In this document: positions 24,444-35,599 of the stretch, in pieces
Position numbering within the stretch: the first letter of the stretch is position 1
Layout: the number at the start of each line of letters is the position of its first letter
Source of the DNA: Guillardia theta CCMP2712
Taxonomy: Eukaryota; Cryptophyceae; Pyrenomonadales; Geminigeraceae
Assembly (NCBI RefSeq): GCF_000315625.1
Contig: NW_005434635.1
Coordinates: 130,730 to 194,729 of the forward strand
Direction: 5' to 3'
DNA: 64,000 bases
Made by a program: the position numbers and the translations under genes
The notes under the pieces: generated by a model
Database searches by the model: none
What the model was told of the DNA's origin: nothing
What the model saw: only the letters and a program-made list of their open reading frames with translations

Positions 24444-26494
24444 TCATTGCAAGTGAGGCATGTGCACACTGACTGGCAGCTTGTTGAAGTTCGTGATCCT
24501 GCCCTGTGGCATCCTCAACTTCTCCTGCAAGGGAAGGTTAGGAGGGACAAGACATATCCGACTTTCAGGTTACACACCATGGTGTTGTGGCTCCCATCGG
24601 CCCTCACAGCTGAGGCCTCAGTCGACTTGTCCTGGATGGTGGCCTTGGGAGCTCGTCGCAAGTTCTTCCACGTTCTCCCCAGCTTCCTGTCCTCCTTCGC
24701 GTCCTGTCAAAGCTTGTCAACGGACCATCAAACGCACGGAGACCCTTCGTCACCTGATGAGCGCCAAGGGGGATGGCAATGCGAGCAACGGGCGCGTTGG
24801 GGTCCTTAATGAGAGCTCCGTCGTCCAACAGCGTCGCGTCTCCCTTCGCCTGCTGGACTGAAGCAAGGCTCGCCTTGGGGAAGGAAGTGAAATGCTGATT
24901 GTTGCTGAACGAGGACGAACTCTGCGAGCTTTTGGTCGCTGCTGATGAGCTGCAGACGTAAGAATGTCAAGGATCGGAACGAGGGAAAATCAAGGTATGG
25001 AGAAGGAGGTTGAAGATATGGGATACCTCACGGCCTTGAAGTCTTGATCAACAGAAGAAATATCCACACCCGTCTTCTTCGCTTGCTTCATCAACGAGCG
25101 AAGGTTTGAATCAATCTCGCTATGCAAGGCACTGTCTTGCACATTGTTGGCGGAAGCCTTCACTTTCTTTTCATGGTTCAAAGCTGCAAGCTCCTGATCT
25201 GCTTGCTGCATAACACGAAAAATGGAGGATTCTTGATTATTCTTCTCCTTGGGTGCCTGCTTGGTGTACTTGCTCGATGTCTGAGACAACTGAGTAAGTC
25301 CAGCCTGCTGTGCCAACTTGGATGTCCCCGTCTGCTTGTACGAAGGGCTTGTGAGAGAGTCAAGAGTGCGGAAGGGAGCGTCGTTCATGAAGAGCGCTGG
25401 GTCAACCTCAGGTAGATTGCTCGCTATGGGGGGTTTCTGCCAGGTGCCACTAACCAAGCGAGGGCCTGGGGCAGCAGCTTCCTCCGCGCTCTTCAACCGG
25501 TTGAGGGTTGACATGTCATCACTCAAGTTATCTTGGAGAGAGGAGGTGTAGTACTGCATCGCCGAGCTGTAGTCTCGGTCCTTGGCTGCTCGCCTGACAG
25601 CCTCATTGGCCCTCATCTGCGATTCAGCCTGGGCAGCGCGCTGCCAGGCAGTCTGACCCTGCGAGGTGAGATCTGCCAATCTCTTGAGCTCGTACTGGGC
25701 GATGGCATCCTGATTCTGCACGATGATGCGGGCCTCCCTGGCTCTCTGCTCCGCGATCTGCGCAGTCCGCATCGCCGCACGGATCTGACGGGCAGATGAA
25801 GTTGCCTCTGCGCGATTCAACCTCAAGGAATCAGCGTACAGGGCATCCTTCGCCACCTTCGCAGCAGTCGACTGCCTCTGGAGCTTGAGGGCTGAGAGGA
25901 TGTCCTGCTTCTTGTTGGACAGAGTGCTGAGTTCCGACTGAAGGCCATTGAGTTGAGTCGTAGTCATCGTACTCAACCCGGAGGCATCCTGCCTTGTGGT
26001 GGAGGAGTAAGTCTTGGGCAGGTTCTCGAGAGAATCTAAGGTGTCGTAGTTCGCTAGATGCCCAGTGTGCAATCCAAGAGGATCACCGCTGCTGAAAGTT
26101 CCAGAGTACAGACCCTGAAGTTGTGCCTGGTCCAGATGAGCAATCTCCTTGGCCTGCTTGGCCTCGTCTTCGGAGGACTTGATCAACCTATCATACTTGT
26201 TCGCCGCCAACATCTCGGCTTGAGCAATCTTGCCGTACTTCTGTGCCCGCTGTCCTGGATGAAGAATGCTCTTCAAGGCAAAATCGTTGTCCATCTTCAT
26301 TTCGTTGTTGTCGAGCGAGTAAAGGGCTGATGCTCTCATTCCAAGGTTGGTGGTGGTCAAGACTACCACTACGGTCAGAGCCATGACTGCCAGAGCAGCC
26401 AACGAAGCCATCTGAACAAAGAGTCAGGGTAACACAGAACAGAGCAAGAATGACATGCACTGATCAGCCATACCTGGTAACGAACACGCTTCAT
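24444..26494 (-). CDS. Coiled-coil protein with N-terminal membrane anchor, unknown function
   Basis: The first exon (MKRVRYQ) splices to a long exon beginning MASLAALAVMALTVVVVLT, a signal peptide or signal anchor. The body is Ala/Gln/Lys/Glu-rich and probably a long helix or coiled coil (TAAKVAKDALYADSLRLNRA, AMRTAQIAEQRAREARIIV). The plain open frame stops at 24990, but splicing at KAV extends the protein through SSSAATKSSQSSSSF, LLDDGALIKDPNAPVARIAI, DRKLGRTWKNLRRAPKATI and KLRMPQGRITNFNKLPV to a stop at 24444-24446. All these exons are bounded by GT-AG and stay in frame. No family recognised. Confidence 0.65.
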
Positions 26495-27045
26495 TCCCTC
26501 CACTCCTCCTTGCGGTATGGAACCATCTGAAGATTATCGATGAGCAAAAGTAAATTCATCCTCCCATCCTCCCATCCTCCCATCCTCCCATCCTCCCTAT
26601 ATCCTCAACTGTCCAACCTTATCCTTTCATCTCTTGCATTGATCTAACCTCTCCTCCTCCCTCCTCCTCCCTCTCCTCTTCTCTCCTTGATCACTTACAC
26701 TCCAAAGATCCCATTGCCGCCCAGGCGTCTCTTCGCACCACCCTGACCACCCCTACCCATGCGAACTCCATCATTGGACCCACAGGGGACCATCACCACC
26801 CCCACCCCTCCCTACCTCTATCGCAACAAGGGGAGACGAGTTCGGAATCAATACTACCCCTTGTTTTGTTTCTGAGAATAGGGTGGGTACTAACTTTCCT
26901 CGTGACCCCCATCTACCAGATGAAATCTGTAGGAAGTGAAGGGGGTGGAAGGATTTGATGTAACGGTTTTATAACGGCGTGGACACGCAAACGGCGATGG
27001 CGGCGAGAACTCGAGGAAGAGGAGGAGAGGCCGGGCAGGAAGAGG
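26495..27045. other. Divergent intergenic region, pyrimidine-rich
   Basis: Lies between divergently transcribed genes (24444-26494 minus and PIG-Y plus), so it should contain both promoters. It is CT-rich at 26540-26700, with five CATCCTCC units at 26557-26597. CACCCCTACCC-type words occur at 26740-26830. Confidence 0.5.
26557..26597 (+). repeat. CATCCTCC tandem repeat, 5 copies
   Basis: Five perfect 8-bp units in the divergent promoter region between the coiled-coil protein and PIG-Y. Its location suggests a length-variable promoter element, but no factor can be named. Confidence 0.8.
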
Positions 27046-27273
27046 ATGATTAAGGCTGTTGGTTGGGTCATACTTGTAAGCTCTGTCGCCTTTCTTCTCC
27101 TCTTCGTCTCTGCCACCTTCTTGGTCAGGCTCCTCCCTCAGTCTGAGAACCCAGTAGTCAGGTTCATCCAGGGCGACTCCCACTACTGCCTCCTCGTCCC
27201 AGTGACGATTCCTGTTTACTTCATCGCTATTTACTTCAACTGGTTCTCGATCAACCTCTACAAGAGCTCTTAG
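27046..27273 (+). CDS. PIGY: PIG-Y-like subunit of GPI-N-acetylglucosaminyltransferase
   Basis: A 75-residue protein in one exon with two transmembrane helices (about 5-28 and 47-67). The C-terminal signature HYCLLVPVTIPVYFIAIYFN followed by W...INLYKSS matches the end of PIG-Y/Eri1-type proteins (in human PIG-Y, LLLPITIPVY ... W ... IKLF). PIG-Y belongs to the ER complex that adds GlcNAc to phosphatidylinositol in the first step of GPI-anchor synthesis. Length fits the family (about 70 residues). The next start codon on the same strand is only 46 bp after the stop, so both may be on one transcript. Confidence 0.75.
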   Translation: MIKAVGWVILVSSVAFLLLFVSATFLVRLLPQSENPVVRFIQGDSHYCLLVPVTIPVYFIAIYFNWFSINLYKSS

Positions 27274-27319
27274 AGCGTCGGAGACAACTCTTTACGCATT
27301 GAAAATCTCGACCGATAGG

Positions 27320-28057
27320 ATGGTGCTTGGTAGATTTTTCCAGAAGGCTACTAACTGGAACAGGATCGCCTCGCCCTTGGGCGGGGGATTTCAACCAAAT
27401 TGCAGCAGAAATATCTCCCTTCTGCTGAGACAAAATCACCCGTCATTGAACTCCAGAAGCGTTAAATTCTTCCATCATCTTCCAACCCCACTGCAAACAT
27501 TTAACCCAACCGCAAGGCGGCTCCCTTGGCCCGTGAGGCACATGGGATTGGACAAATTTTCTCTTCTCGATTCCAGCTCCCTCGAGGATATGACTGTCGT
27601 CCAGTCTTACAACCAATATGGCATCGTCGTGAACAACGTCATCCTGCCTGGAGCAGTGCTGCTCCTACCCAAGACTTCGTTCCTCTGGAACGTCAACTCG
27701 ATGGAGGACATAACGGTGGACAGCCTGAAGGTGCTCACGATGCTCAGCCCACGGATAGGTACGCCTGCAACTTCCCTGTGCTGCTGTCTGCTGACCTGTA
27801 AATGTCTTTCCTCAGAGGTCTGCATTCTAGGGACCGGCAACAGGACTCGGAGGCCGCCGGCTGAGCTGATCTCCTGGTTCGGTGACCAAGGGATCTCTCT
27901 GGACTTTATGGACTCTGTCAATGCGTTCGCCACCTTCAATGTGTTGACGCAGGAAGGGAGAGTTGCAGCAGCTGCCTGCCTGCCTGTGGAAGACTACGAA
28001 AAGCAGTTGGAGGCTCTGAAGAATGCGAGTGGTGGCCAACCTCCGTCGGAGAAATGA
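27320..28057 (+). CDS. NDUFAF3: NDUFAF3-like mitochondrial complex I assembly factor
   Basis: The N-terminus is basic and rich in Ser, Asn, Leu and Phe with few acidic residues over about 75 positions, as expected of a mitochondrial transit peptide. The DUF498/Mth938 core follows: VQSYNQYGIVVNNVILPGAV, SFLWNVNSMEDITVDSLKVL, LSPRIE, VCILGTGNRTRRPPAELISW, DSVNAFATFNVLTQEGRVAA. The intron at 27759-27815 splits the Glu codon of RIEVCILGTG. In animals NDUFAF3 works with NDUFAF4 in early assembly of the Q module. The frame is open upstream to 27299 but the first ATG is at 27320. The 5' UTR would overlap the end of the PIG-Y gene. Confidence 0.88.
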   Translation: MVLGRFFQKATNWNRIASPLGGGFQPNCSRNISLLLRQNHPSLNSRSVKFFHHLPTPLQTFNPTARRLPWPVRHMGLDKFSLLDSSSLEDMTVVQSYNQYGIVVNNVILPGAVLLLPKTSFLWNVNSMEDITVDSLKVLTMLSPRIGTPATSLCCCLLTCKCLSSEVCILGTGNRTRRPPAELISWFGDQGISLDFMDSVNAFATFNVLTQEGRVAAAACLPVEDYEKQLEALKNASGGQPPSEK

Positions 28058-28429
28058 CCTGCCTGCCTCTGCAATTTGCTGTCTTGGAACATGTGTGTGT
28101 GATATTGTCATTACGCCACCCTCGAGCATGAGTGATATGAGAATAGACGGTGGGAACCACAGTAGCGCTGCTGTGTTCTCATATGTCTCCTTGTATGTCG
28201 TGTACTCGTTTTGACTGTCAGCAATCTGAGGCAAAGATTCCTAGATTTGTACCTCATGCTTACTGGTGATGAAAACCGTATGGTGAAGAGTAAAGATAGT
28301 CGAATGATTTATCAGTCCTTATCGTGGAAGCCGAGTCAGCCAATCAAAGTCAGAAGTAATGTACATCAACATCAAACGACTGATACCACCTCGAGAACAA
28401 ATAATTCATTCTTAACGGGAAAACTTCTC
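28058..28429. other. Intergenic between convergent genes
   Basis: Contains the 3' ends of NDUFAF3 and AP-2 mu. Nothing else seen. Confidence 0.5.
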
Positions 28430-30643
28430 TTAGATACGATTCAGATACTGCCCATTCTTGGAAATATATCGCACCCACTGCACCCAAACAAAAAACAATC
28501 AGGATCGAAATTGCGATACGAACTCACAAAGCACTTCACCTTAATTGTGTTATAGTTTGATTTCTCGTAAATCTTCAAAAACCTCACGTGCAGACCAGAT
28601 GCTGCAAGCATAGGGACCTAGAGACCAGACGGTAAGAATCGACGAGGGCAAGATGTACAAGTCTCGAGCACCTGAAACTCCATGCTGATGGGTGGTCTCG
28701 ACCATGGCTTCTTGTCCTCAATGCGAGCAGACATCTCCACTTCTCCACTCAAGGCATACTCGGTATCCCCAGGGAACTTCCTCATTCTCCACACCAGCTC
28801 AGAAGTCTCAGGCTCATACTTGGCCTAACACCACCAAATCATATCAGATATCAATGATCTTGCGACAGACAATAGGATGGATCCCCGTCGAAAGAAAGGA
28901 GAATTTGCATATGAATTTGAGGGAAACTCCTTACCTTGCCAGCAGCAGCAGTAGTGGTAACCTTGGCTGTGTTGGGAGGGAGTGGTATTCTCACAATGAC
29001 GTTCAGTCCCGTCACGCTACTGTACTGTGCCTTGACTTTCACGTTGATCTGATACGGGGACACATTCAGGGGCTTATAAAAAGTGACAGATATCGCCTCA
29101 CCTCTAGACGGGTCCTTCCAAGTTCCTTTACAATAGGGGAAACCTTGAAGGGGAGATTGATGTTGTCCGACACACGATATTTCATCAAGACAAACTCTCC
29201 TGAAGATAGCAGATTAGAACATGGCATAGCCCAAGACTGAAGGGACCGTCGGGAGGAATGAAAGTCACAGCTTTATCGCTGTCAAATTTGCCAAGCTTAA
29301 CGCACTAAAAACGCAAATGAGCTCTATGTAAAGATAAAATTTGATACAAACCTGGTGAAACGAAACATCTTCCATTTCAATCGATCCTGAAAGGCAATGA
29401 TTTTCCCATTCAGTTTGCGAGAATCGGAAAAAAGAAATTGACACCAGATCCTCCCTTCTTGCCCTCTCCTTGCATCATAAGCTTATCATTCAGACCGAAT
29501 TTGCACTCTTGAGCTTTCGTTAAGAAAACGGTACTTCAAGATGTAGGTCGAGTACCTGGCATGCCTGATAGGTAGGTCTTCATGACAATCTCTCCAGTGA
29601 CATCGCTCTTCAGAACAGTTCCCTACCGCATTTCTCAATCATCGAGTTCAACAGCTCCATGCATAATCCACCTTAGAAGACATCAACAGATTGACGTTTT
29701 CGACGACATCCAAGAAAACTTCATTCTTGCGATACCTGGACAAAATAACCCACATGTAAACCAGACATTCACTCTCACTTGATTCCTTCACGTCTCCATG
29801 AGACGGCACCAGTAACTTGTGCAGGTGCAAGAGAGGCTGCCACAAGTGCACGGCCAGGATCAAGCTGCTGACCCTCTTGCATGATGAATGTTTTCAACAA
29901 ATCCACAGAGCAACTCTGGGTCACGTTGTAAGAGAGAATGAACTGTCCATGAGCACAGGCTGGGAAACAGATCTCATCTTGAATTCACCTGAGGATATCC
30001 GAAGTCCATGACCTCGTCCAAAAGCTGCAGAAACCATCAGAACATCAACCTCAGCCCTTCACTTTCCCACCTCATACACCAGAGGAAAATTTTCTCGAAC
30101 CGCTTCCTCCTCGAATGCTCCGCCAAAATAACCCTATTTGCATCAATCAGATTCAACGTTGCCTCCACCTTCATCATACCTTGAATACTTCTACCAGCGC
30201 AAACAAAAATTGGAAAGCCATACTAGCATTCACATTCTCTCGAGTAGCAGCGACAAGGTAGACGTTAGAACTCCTGGAAAACAGAAAGGTTACCCTCAGA
30301 TGCTGTTAAAGTTACCCTCAGTTGCCGCAGCAAGTCGTTATACCTGATGTGAAAAAAGCTGGCTTTTTCAAAGACTTGAACTGGCGAACGAAATTCCTTC
30401 GCCGCCAAAACCTGCAACTCTTGCGTGAATTTCTCGGAGGTACAAGGCACGCAAGCCCATTTTGATGTCAAGACAGGATAAACGCACCTGCATTCGGAAG
30501 GCATCTGCTGCTGCACGGCTGACATCATCTCTATATGCCTGAGGAGGGTGAAATTCAATATGATTCTTCGTCGGGGTCTGGCGACTTACCCGATAAATCA
30601 AGATTTCGCCTTTAAGGTTGATTAGATACACTGCACTGATCAT
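28430..30643 (-). CDS. AP2M1: AP-2 complex subunit mu
   Basis: Medium chain of the clathrin adaptor AP-2, which binds YxxPhi cargo motifs at the plasma membrane. About ten short introns. Readable blocks: MISAVYLINLKGEILIYR and AYRDDVSRAAADAFRMQ (longin-like N-domain); QVTGAVSWRREGIKYRKNEV and FLDVVENVNLLMSSK; CVKLGKFDSDKAVTFIPPDG; EFVLMKYRVSDNINLPFKV; KELGRTRLE; GLNVIVRIPLPPNTAKV; YEPETSELVWRMRKFPGDTE; KPWSRPPISMEFQVPM; ASGLHVRFLKIYEKSNYNTI and a final exon WVRYISKNGQYLNRI. The last splice gives the conserved WVRYI ending. The blocks match plant AP-2 mu more closely than AP-1 mu. The stop is at 28430-28432. Confidence 0.93.
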
Positions 30644-32150
30644 CTTGGCAAATCCCTAACCCGAATAATAAGGTATACAAGAGGGAAAATGGATTCATAA
30701 GTACTCAATCGATACTTGTGAACAAGTCTTCTCGGTCCAAGCGCGACAACCTCCACCTCGCACTGCAGAAGGTCAAACAGTAAGTCAATACTATTCCTCA
30801 TGAGCCAAGTAACATCCAATTGTCATTTCGAAGCAAAGTAAGGTAAACAATGCTGTCAGAATCTTGAATATCAAGTGCAGGAATATGAGAAGAAAGATCC
30901 AGCATGATCAAACAGTTCGGGTTCCTCATGCACAACATCATGATTCGGATCAGTTCAACAGCAGCAAGAGAATTTCAAGGGATGGCTGATTGTCATTTTG
31001 TGTGATATTACAGTATTTCACACGATCCTGCTGTTTCTGACCACGTGTGTTACCCTACATCGCCATCGCGAAACTATCAATCACACGTCCTGGGTGAAAT
31101 AATGTTTGACGCGACAGAACTTCGATGAAGCTCTTCGAAAATATTCAAGACAGAACGAGTACAGAGATTCAGACATTCTGAGTAGATTACTCAAAATGAA
31201 GAGAGAGTCATCAGAGCACGAAGGACATAACAAGCTCAGGTCCGTGCGGCATCCCAGCCTGAGCTTGCATGGCAAGCGGCGGTGGGGGAAGAAACAAGAT
31301 GGATATGGGGGTAGTTTGTCCTAGTATTTAGGGGGTAGGGGTAAATGGGTAGTTGGTAGGGGTACCATGATTGGAACATAGGGGGTAGGGTCAATGATAA
31401 AAGGTAGGGTACTTTTTCAATGAAATTGAGGGGTGAGAGTGGATGGGGGTGAGCCAACACTACTCAAGGAATTGAAACGAACAGCAGGGTGGGGTGATGA
31501 GAAAGGGTAGGGTAGGGTATTGAGCAAACACCAGACTTTGGGGTAGCTCAACGTTCTCATAATTTACGAAAGCCTTCAATTGTAAGAATTTTATTAAATG
31601 AAGTACTAAATAATGTCAGTATACCTTCAACCCTTTACCTCTTCACCAAGTCAAGATTGACCCCCCACCCCCAATATTTGCAGTACGCCTACGCCTCCAG
31701 TCCAACTTGCTTACCCCCATTTTGCCTGGTGAAAGTACCCCTCCTTTTCTGAAAGTGGACCATTCATGAATGAGGGCAGTGATAACTCACCGGTACATTG
31801 AGTACCCTCACCCCCTTCACTACATCTATTTCATATGTTCATGAAGGTGTTCATCATATCACATACCCCCTATTTCAAGTACCCCACCCCACCATTCAGT
31901 TCAGAATTTTCCATCCTACCCCCCACTTTGAGAACGAAACCAGAAAATAGCTCCACAGCTCCATGGGTCCAAATCTACAAACTACCACCCAAGGGTACCA
32001 TTTGGATGATTACCCGTACAAAGTACTGGAAATTAAAGGGGAAAAGAAGGGGTACTTTCAGTATACCACCCCTTCACAGACCGAAATCTCAGTTTCCCGC
32101 TCTTTCTGATTGAGACCCACAAACTTTTTACGCTGTGGGACAGGAGATCC
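30644..32150. other. Divergent intergenic region with dense GTACCC / GGGGTAGGG words
   Basis: Holds the promoters of AP-2 mu (minus) and the PWWP protein (plus). Short gene-like bits at 30722-30792 and 31106-31324 are not supported as a gene. 31305-31560 is full of GGGGTAGGG words; 31660-32080 has the same words on the other strand (AAGTACCCC, CTACCCCC). This is the densest such cluster in the window. Confidence 0.55.
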
Positions 32151-32891
32151 ATGGGCGATAACATGAAAGAAAGCAGCGTGTGTGAGACAAGAAATGGCAG
32201 CGATCATTGCGCACAAGACAGCATCGTACTAGCGAAGATGAAAGGATACCCCTTCTGGCCGGCTCAGGTACATGTGTGGAGGAGCACCGGAGTATTGCGG
32301 GAGGGAAGTAGGCTCTGAACAATGCTGAATCAGATTCAGACGAAAGATTTCGAAGGCCATGAAGCACAAAAGGGGAGGAGGACCTTGGTTTATTTCTTCG
32401 GCACTCAAAAGTATGCGTCATTCTTGCGAGCATGGCTCAGATCCCTTACTGATTTCTGAGAAGGTATGGATGGGCAAGGAACCAGGACATCAAGAGCTTT
32501 TATCCCAACATTCTGACGGTAAATAATTGGCAACCATCTGTTTTTGGTGTGCCGTCTTTGCCTATATGACGTTTCCCTTCAGGTATCAAGAACAAAATTA
32601 GGCAAGTTGAAAATTGCGCTGATGGAGGCTAGAAGGACCCTTCGTCCTTTCGAATGCAAGAAGTTCGACATGGCCTGTGCAAAAATGGGCGTTCATGGAT
32701 TGAACTCAAGACCTAAAGGAGCGATGCTATGCATGGCAGCAAGCTCTTGTATTCGATCGAAGAAACAGAAGTTGGGGACTTCCGGAAATGAGAAACATCT
32801 TGAGATCTATAGACAGTTAAGGTGTTTCCGTGTCGCAGATTCTATCCTTTGGACTTCAGGGGAAAACAAGTTGGAGCTAGTGATACGCTAG
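32151..32891 (+). CDS. PWWP domain protein
   Basis: Exon 1 encodes MGDNMKESS and then SIVLAKMKGYPFWPAQ, the start of a PWWP domain (the family's PWWP is PFWP here). Short introns lead to KDFEGHEA ... RTLVYFFGTQK and YGWARNQDIKSFYPNIL, the rest of the domain, and then VSRTKLGKLKIALMEARR and a basic tail ending ENKLELVIR. PWWP domains bind methylated histone tails and DNA, so a chromatin reader is likely. The C-terminal half (about 110 residues) is Lys/Arg/Cys-rich and not recognised. It is short for a PWWP protein, and the stop is followed by non-coding sequence running into a GC-rich island, so the end could be truncated. Confidence 0.75.
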
Positions 32892-33769
32892 GCCGTTCAA
32901 GGGTTCAATGGGAGGGGGCGAGAATTTCCAAACTCGTGTAGCTTAATCTGGTAAATCTGCCAGGAAGATTGAACTGATCAAGCCTCGGTAGCCTCTGCCT
33001 GATTCAGGTTGAAGCCTGATGTTAGCTTCGGCCCTAGATCATCCTTCTTAGTACTAAGTAGCACTGCGGCCTGAGTGGGCCTCGGAGGTGAAAGGTGTTG
33101 TATCCCATGTGATGCGATATTCTCTGTACCGCGACGGTGATTCTTATGCGTTATTATATCGAAATCTTTTTATCATATCGCAAGTACCCTTGCAACCGCG
33201 AGCTCACGACCTTGGCATGAAACGGCCGCCCTTTCCCCGCTGCCTGGGACCGTGGCACCAAGAGATCACTTTCCGCCTTGTTCGAGGCTGCCAAGTTGGT
33301 TCTTCGATATGCCGCAGTGCTTGAGCCCGGCTGACTCAGTAGGAAGGGTAGTCCCCGGGCCGCCGAGGAGATACCGTACCGGCGCCGGGATTCGCTTAGG
33401 ACAGTTTGCCAGAAGCTAGCGGCCTATTTCATGCCCAGTGCCGGCGGCCCGGCGCGACTTGGGCGCCGCCGCGGCGCCCGCCGGGGCCGGGGCTTGAGGC
33501 GGGGCGGCCGGGCCTGTGCCTCGGAGTCCCGGCGAACGTTACTGAAGACTCATGATTCCAGGGATAGCACCGGGCGATCGGGCTCGATGCGGCAAGTGAC
33601 CGGGGAGCCTCCAAGAGGAGCGGGGAAGAGCCCCCTTCTGCAGGAGGAGTCCTTCCGAGCTCAGTTCACCGCCGGGGCGCCGGCGGCCGCCCGGCGGAAC
33701 TTCCCGGAATGCCAGAGCTATGACCTCCTCCCCGCTAAGGACCATTGCGGTCGAAGGGGCGACGAAAGT
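32892..33769. other. Intergenic, mainly GC-rich island 4
   Basis: 32960-33100 is unremarkable with AAGCCTG words. The GC-rich block from about 33190 to 33720 is listed separately. An open frame that enters the next gene runs through this block from 33431, but its amino-acid composition (Arg/Gly/Ala) follows the GC content. Confidence 0.45.
33190..33720. repeat. GC-rich island 4
   Basis: GC-rich, with GCCGGCGGCCCGGCGCG, GGCGCCGCCGCGGCGCCCGCCGGGGCCGGGG and GGGCGGCCGGGCC. It ends about 50-100 bp before the likely start of the CARP-like gene (33770). GAGTC/GACTC words are fewer than in islands 1-3. Confidence 0.55.
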
Positions 33770-35467
33770 ATGGCGGAAGCTTGGAGAACAAGGGAGGAAG
33801 CAGGCGGAGGGTATAGGAGCCTGAAGCCCGAACGAGGGAGGATGTTCAACAGTACTGTTGCGGCAGATGTCCTCTCCGCTAACATCTCAAGGTAAGAAGA
33901 TCAGATGGGACGGTGAGGGACGAAGATCAGGGGGCAGGTTGTCGGGGAGTTGTCGGGGAGTTGTATCTGACCCTCACAAGCTATGAGATCAGATTTCTGT
34001 CTGACCTCAGGACATTAAACATCTTGACGCTCTGCACAGGCCTGTTAGGGACATCGACTGGGACCCTCCGGTTTTGTTCGACCCTCGAAGTTCAGCCGCA
34101 ACGCCATCGCGCGGCCCGCTGATTGCCGAGCTCACGGTTCAAGATGTCCAGAAGCGTTTCCCTACAGCATCCATGGAAGAAATTGAGGAATTCGTCAGAC
34201 TTCAGCAACAGAACATTGCTCTCTTATCGCAAATCCGTCAGAAGCGATCGGAGTACTGTCGTGCTATCCGCAACAACATGGGCGAGGTTGTCTTCACGCA
34301 TACAGCTGGATCTCCAAGAACCATTCAAGAGAACGGAAAGTTCATTGTGGTCAGTCTTGCTGTTCTATCTCACTATGAGCCAGCCATGACAAGGAACGCA
34401 GGAGAACTATGCTGGGTCCAACTTGATCAAAATCGACTGTAAGACGAAAGAGAACGTGCACATTCGAAACTGCAGGTGCGATGAGCTTGCCGATTGGTGG
34501 CAAGAGAGATTCAAGCAATGACAGGGGGGTGGATGGAACACTGAACATCAAAGTCGATGGCTTGACTAGCAACTTGTACGTCGGTGAGTCGAGTCTTGGC
34601 TTACCACACGTCAGAAGTTCTGACAAGCTGCTGTCATGGCAGAGAACTGCACGGGAATCCGGGTCCTCGTCGAGGCCATCTTGTTTTCAGGAGCAGCTGT
34701 GGAGTGCTCTAATATCGATCTAGTGATCGGCGCGGAGGTGAGCGCGTGGGGAGGTGTCTTACACCCCTCATTACGGCCTCTTTCCAGCTGCCAGGCTTTC
34801 TGTTGAGGAACATCCGAGGAGCAAGTTTGACTTTCTGGTGACATCCCAGTCCTTTCTTTTCTCCCTCTCTCTCTCTTCGTTGACGGCATTTCATTCCTTG
34901 TCATCAGTATCTCCCTGCCCTCTTACAACACCCTTGACTTGATTCCCAAACATCGCTCAGTGTCTTCCAGTACTTCATCGGCATATTTCCATCCCTGTTT
35001 CTGTCTTTTTCTTCTCCTCTTTCCTCTTTCTACTCCTTCCCTCTTCCGCCATTCTCATGATTGTGATTGTTTAGTCCTGACAACATCGACGGAGCCATCG
35101 AGTCCGTTAACTGCTCGGAAGTTTCCCTTCACTGCGTCTTCCGCAACGGCTTCCTTACACTAAACACACGTCGCGATCAATGCTGCGAACATGCCCGTGT
35201 CTGAGATGAGAATGGCAGATGATCTCGTCAACGCCAGCGCCAAGTACATCGCCACCCTCCCTTCCACCGTCTGCACTCGCATCATCCGCACGCGAGGAGA
35301 GGCGAACGCTGTGGTCAAGCACGAGGTAAGAGCATCGGTGAACGACGACGTTGACGACTGACGAGGCAGAGCAGGCAAGGGCTCGGGGGTCCATCGAGAA
35401 CGACATAGAGATAGAGTGGAAGAAAAGGATGAAAGGGAAATTGAGCCAAGAGGTTTACGGGCTGTAG
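33770..35467 (+). CDS. Possible CARP/CAP-like beta-helix protein
   Basis: Spliced reading from MAEAWRTREE gives ISRPVRDIDWDPPVLFD, a helical segment (ELTVQDVQKRFPTASMEEIE, QQNIALLSQIRQKRSEYC), then several short beta-rich turns. These are LIKIDCKTKENVHIRNC, GTLNIKVDGLTSNLYV, NCTGIRVLVEAILFSGAAVE, CSNIDLVIGAELPGF and DGAIESVNCSEVSLHC. The repeated Asn-Cys-x-x-[VI] turns resemble the right-handed beta-helix of the CARP domain in cyclase-associated proteins and TBCC-type proteins. The last exons (ADDLVNASAKYIATLPST, ARARGSIENDIEIEWKKRMK) end at 35465-35467. The splice at about 35130 and the start are uncertain. Family placement is tentative. Confidence 0.5.
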
Positions 35468-35599
35468 TGTACAATGAAGGAAAGGAAAGAAGCAACGGAT
35501 CCCTGGCAGGCACGGAGGAGGGCGAGGAAGCTACAGGTCCTCGTGAAACGAGCTCCTCCCACAGTCTGCGCACTCAAACATCAGCATTACCCTCATACA

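Noticed and set aside
31106..31324. 72-codon frame with NFDEALRKYSRQNEYRD
   Set aside because: Looks gene-like for about 40 residues but no supported exons around it; the tail runs into GGGGTAGGG repeats.
33431..33769. Upstream extension of the CARP-like protein through the GC-rich block
   Set aside because: The composition is Arg/Gly/Ala from the island; the protein-like part starts near 33770.
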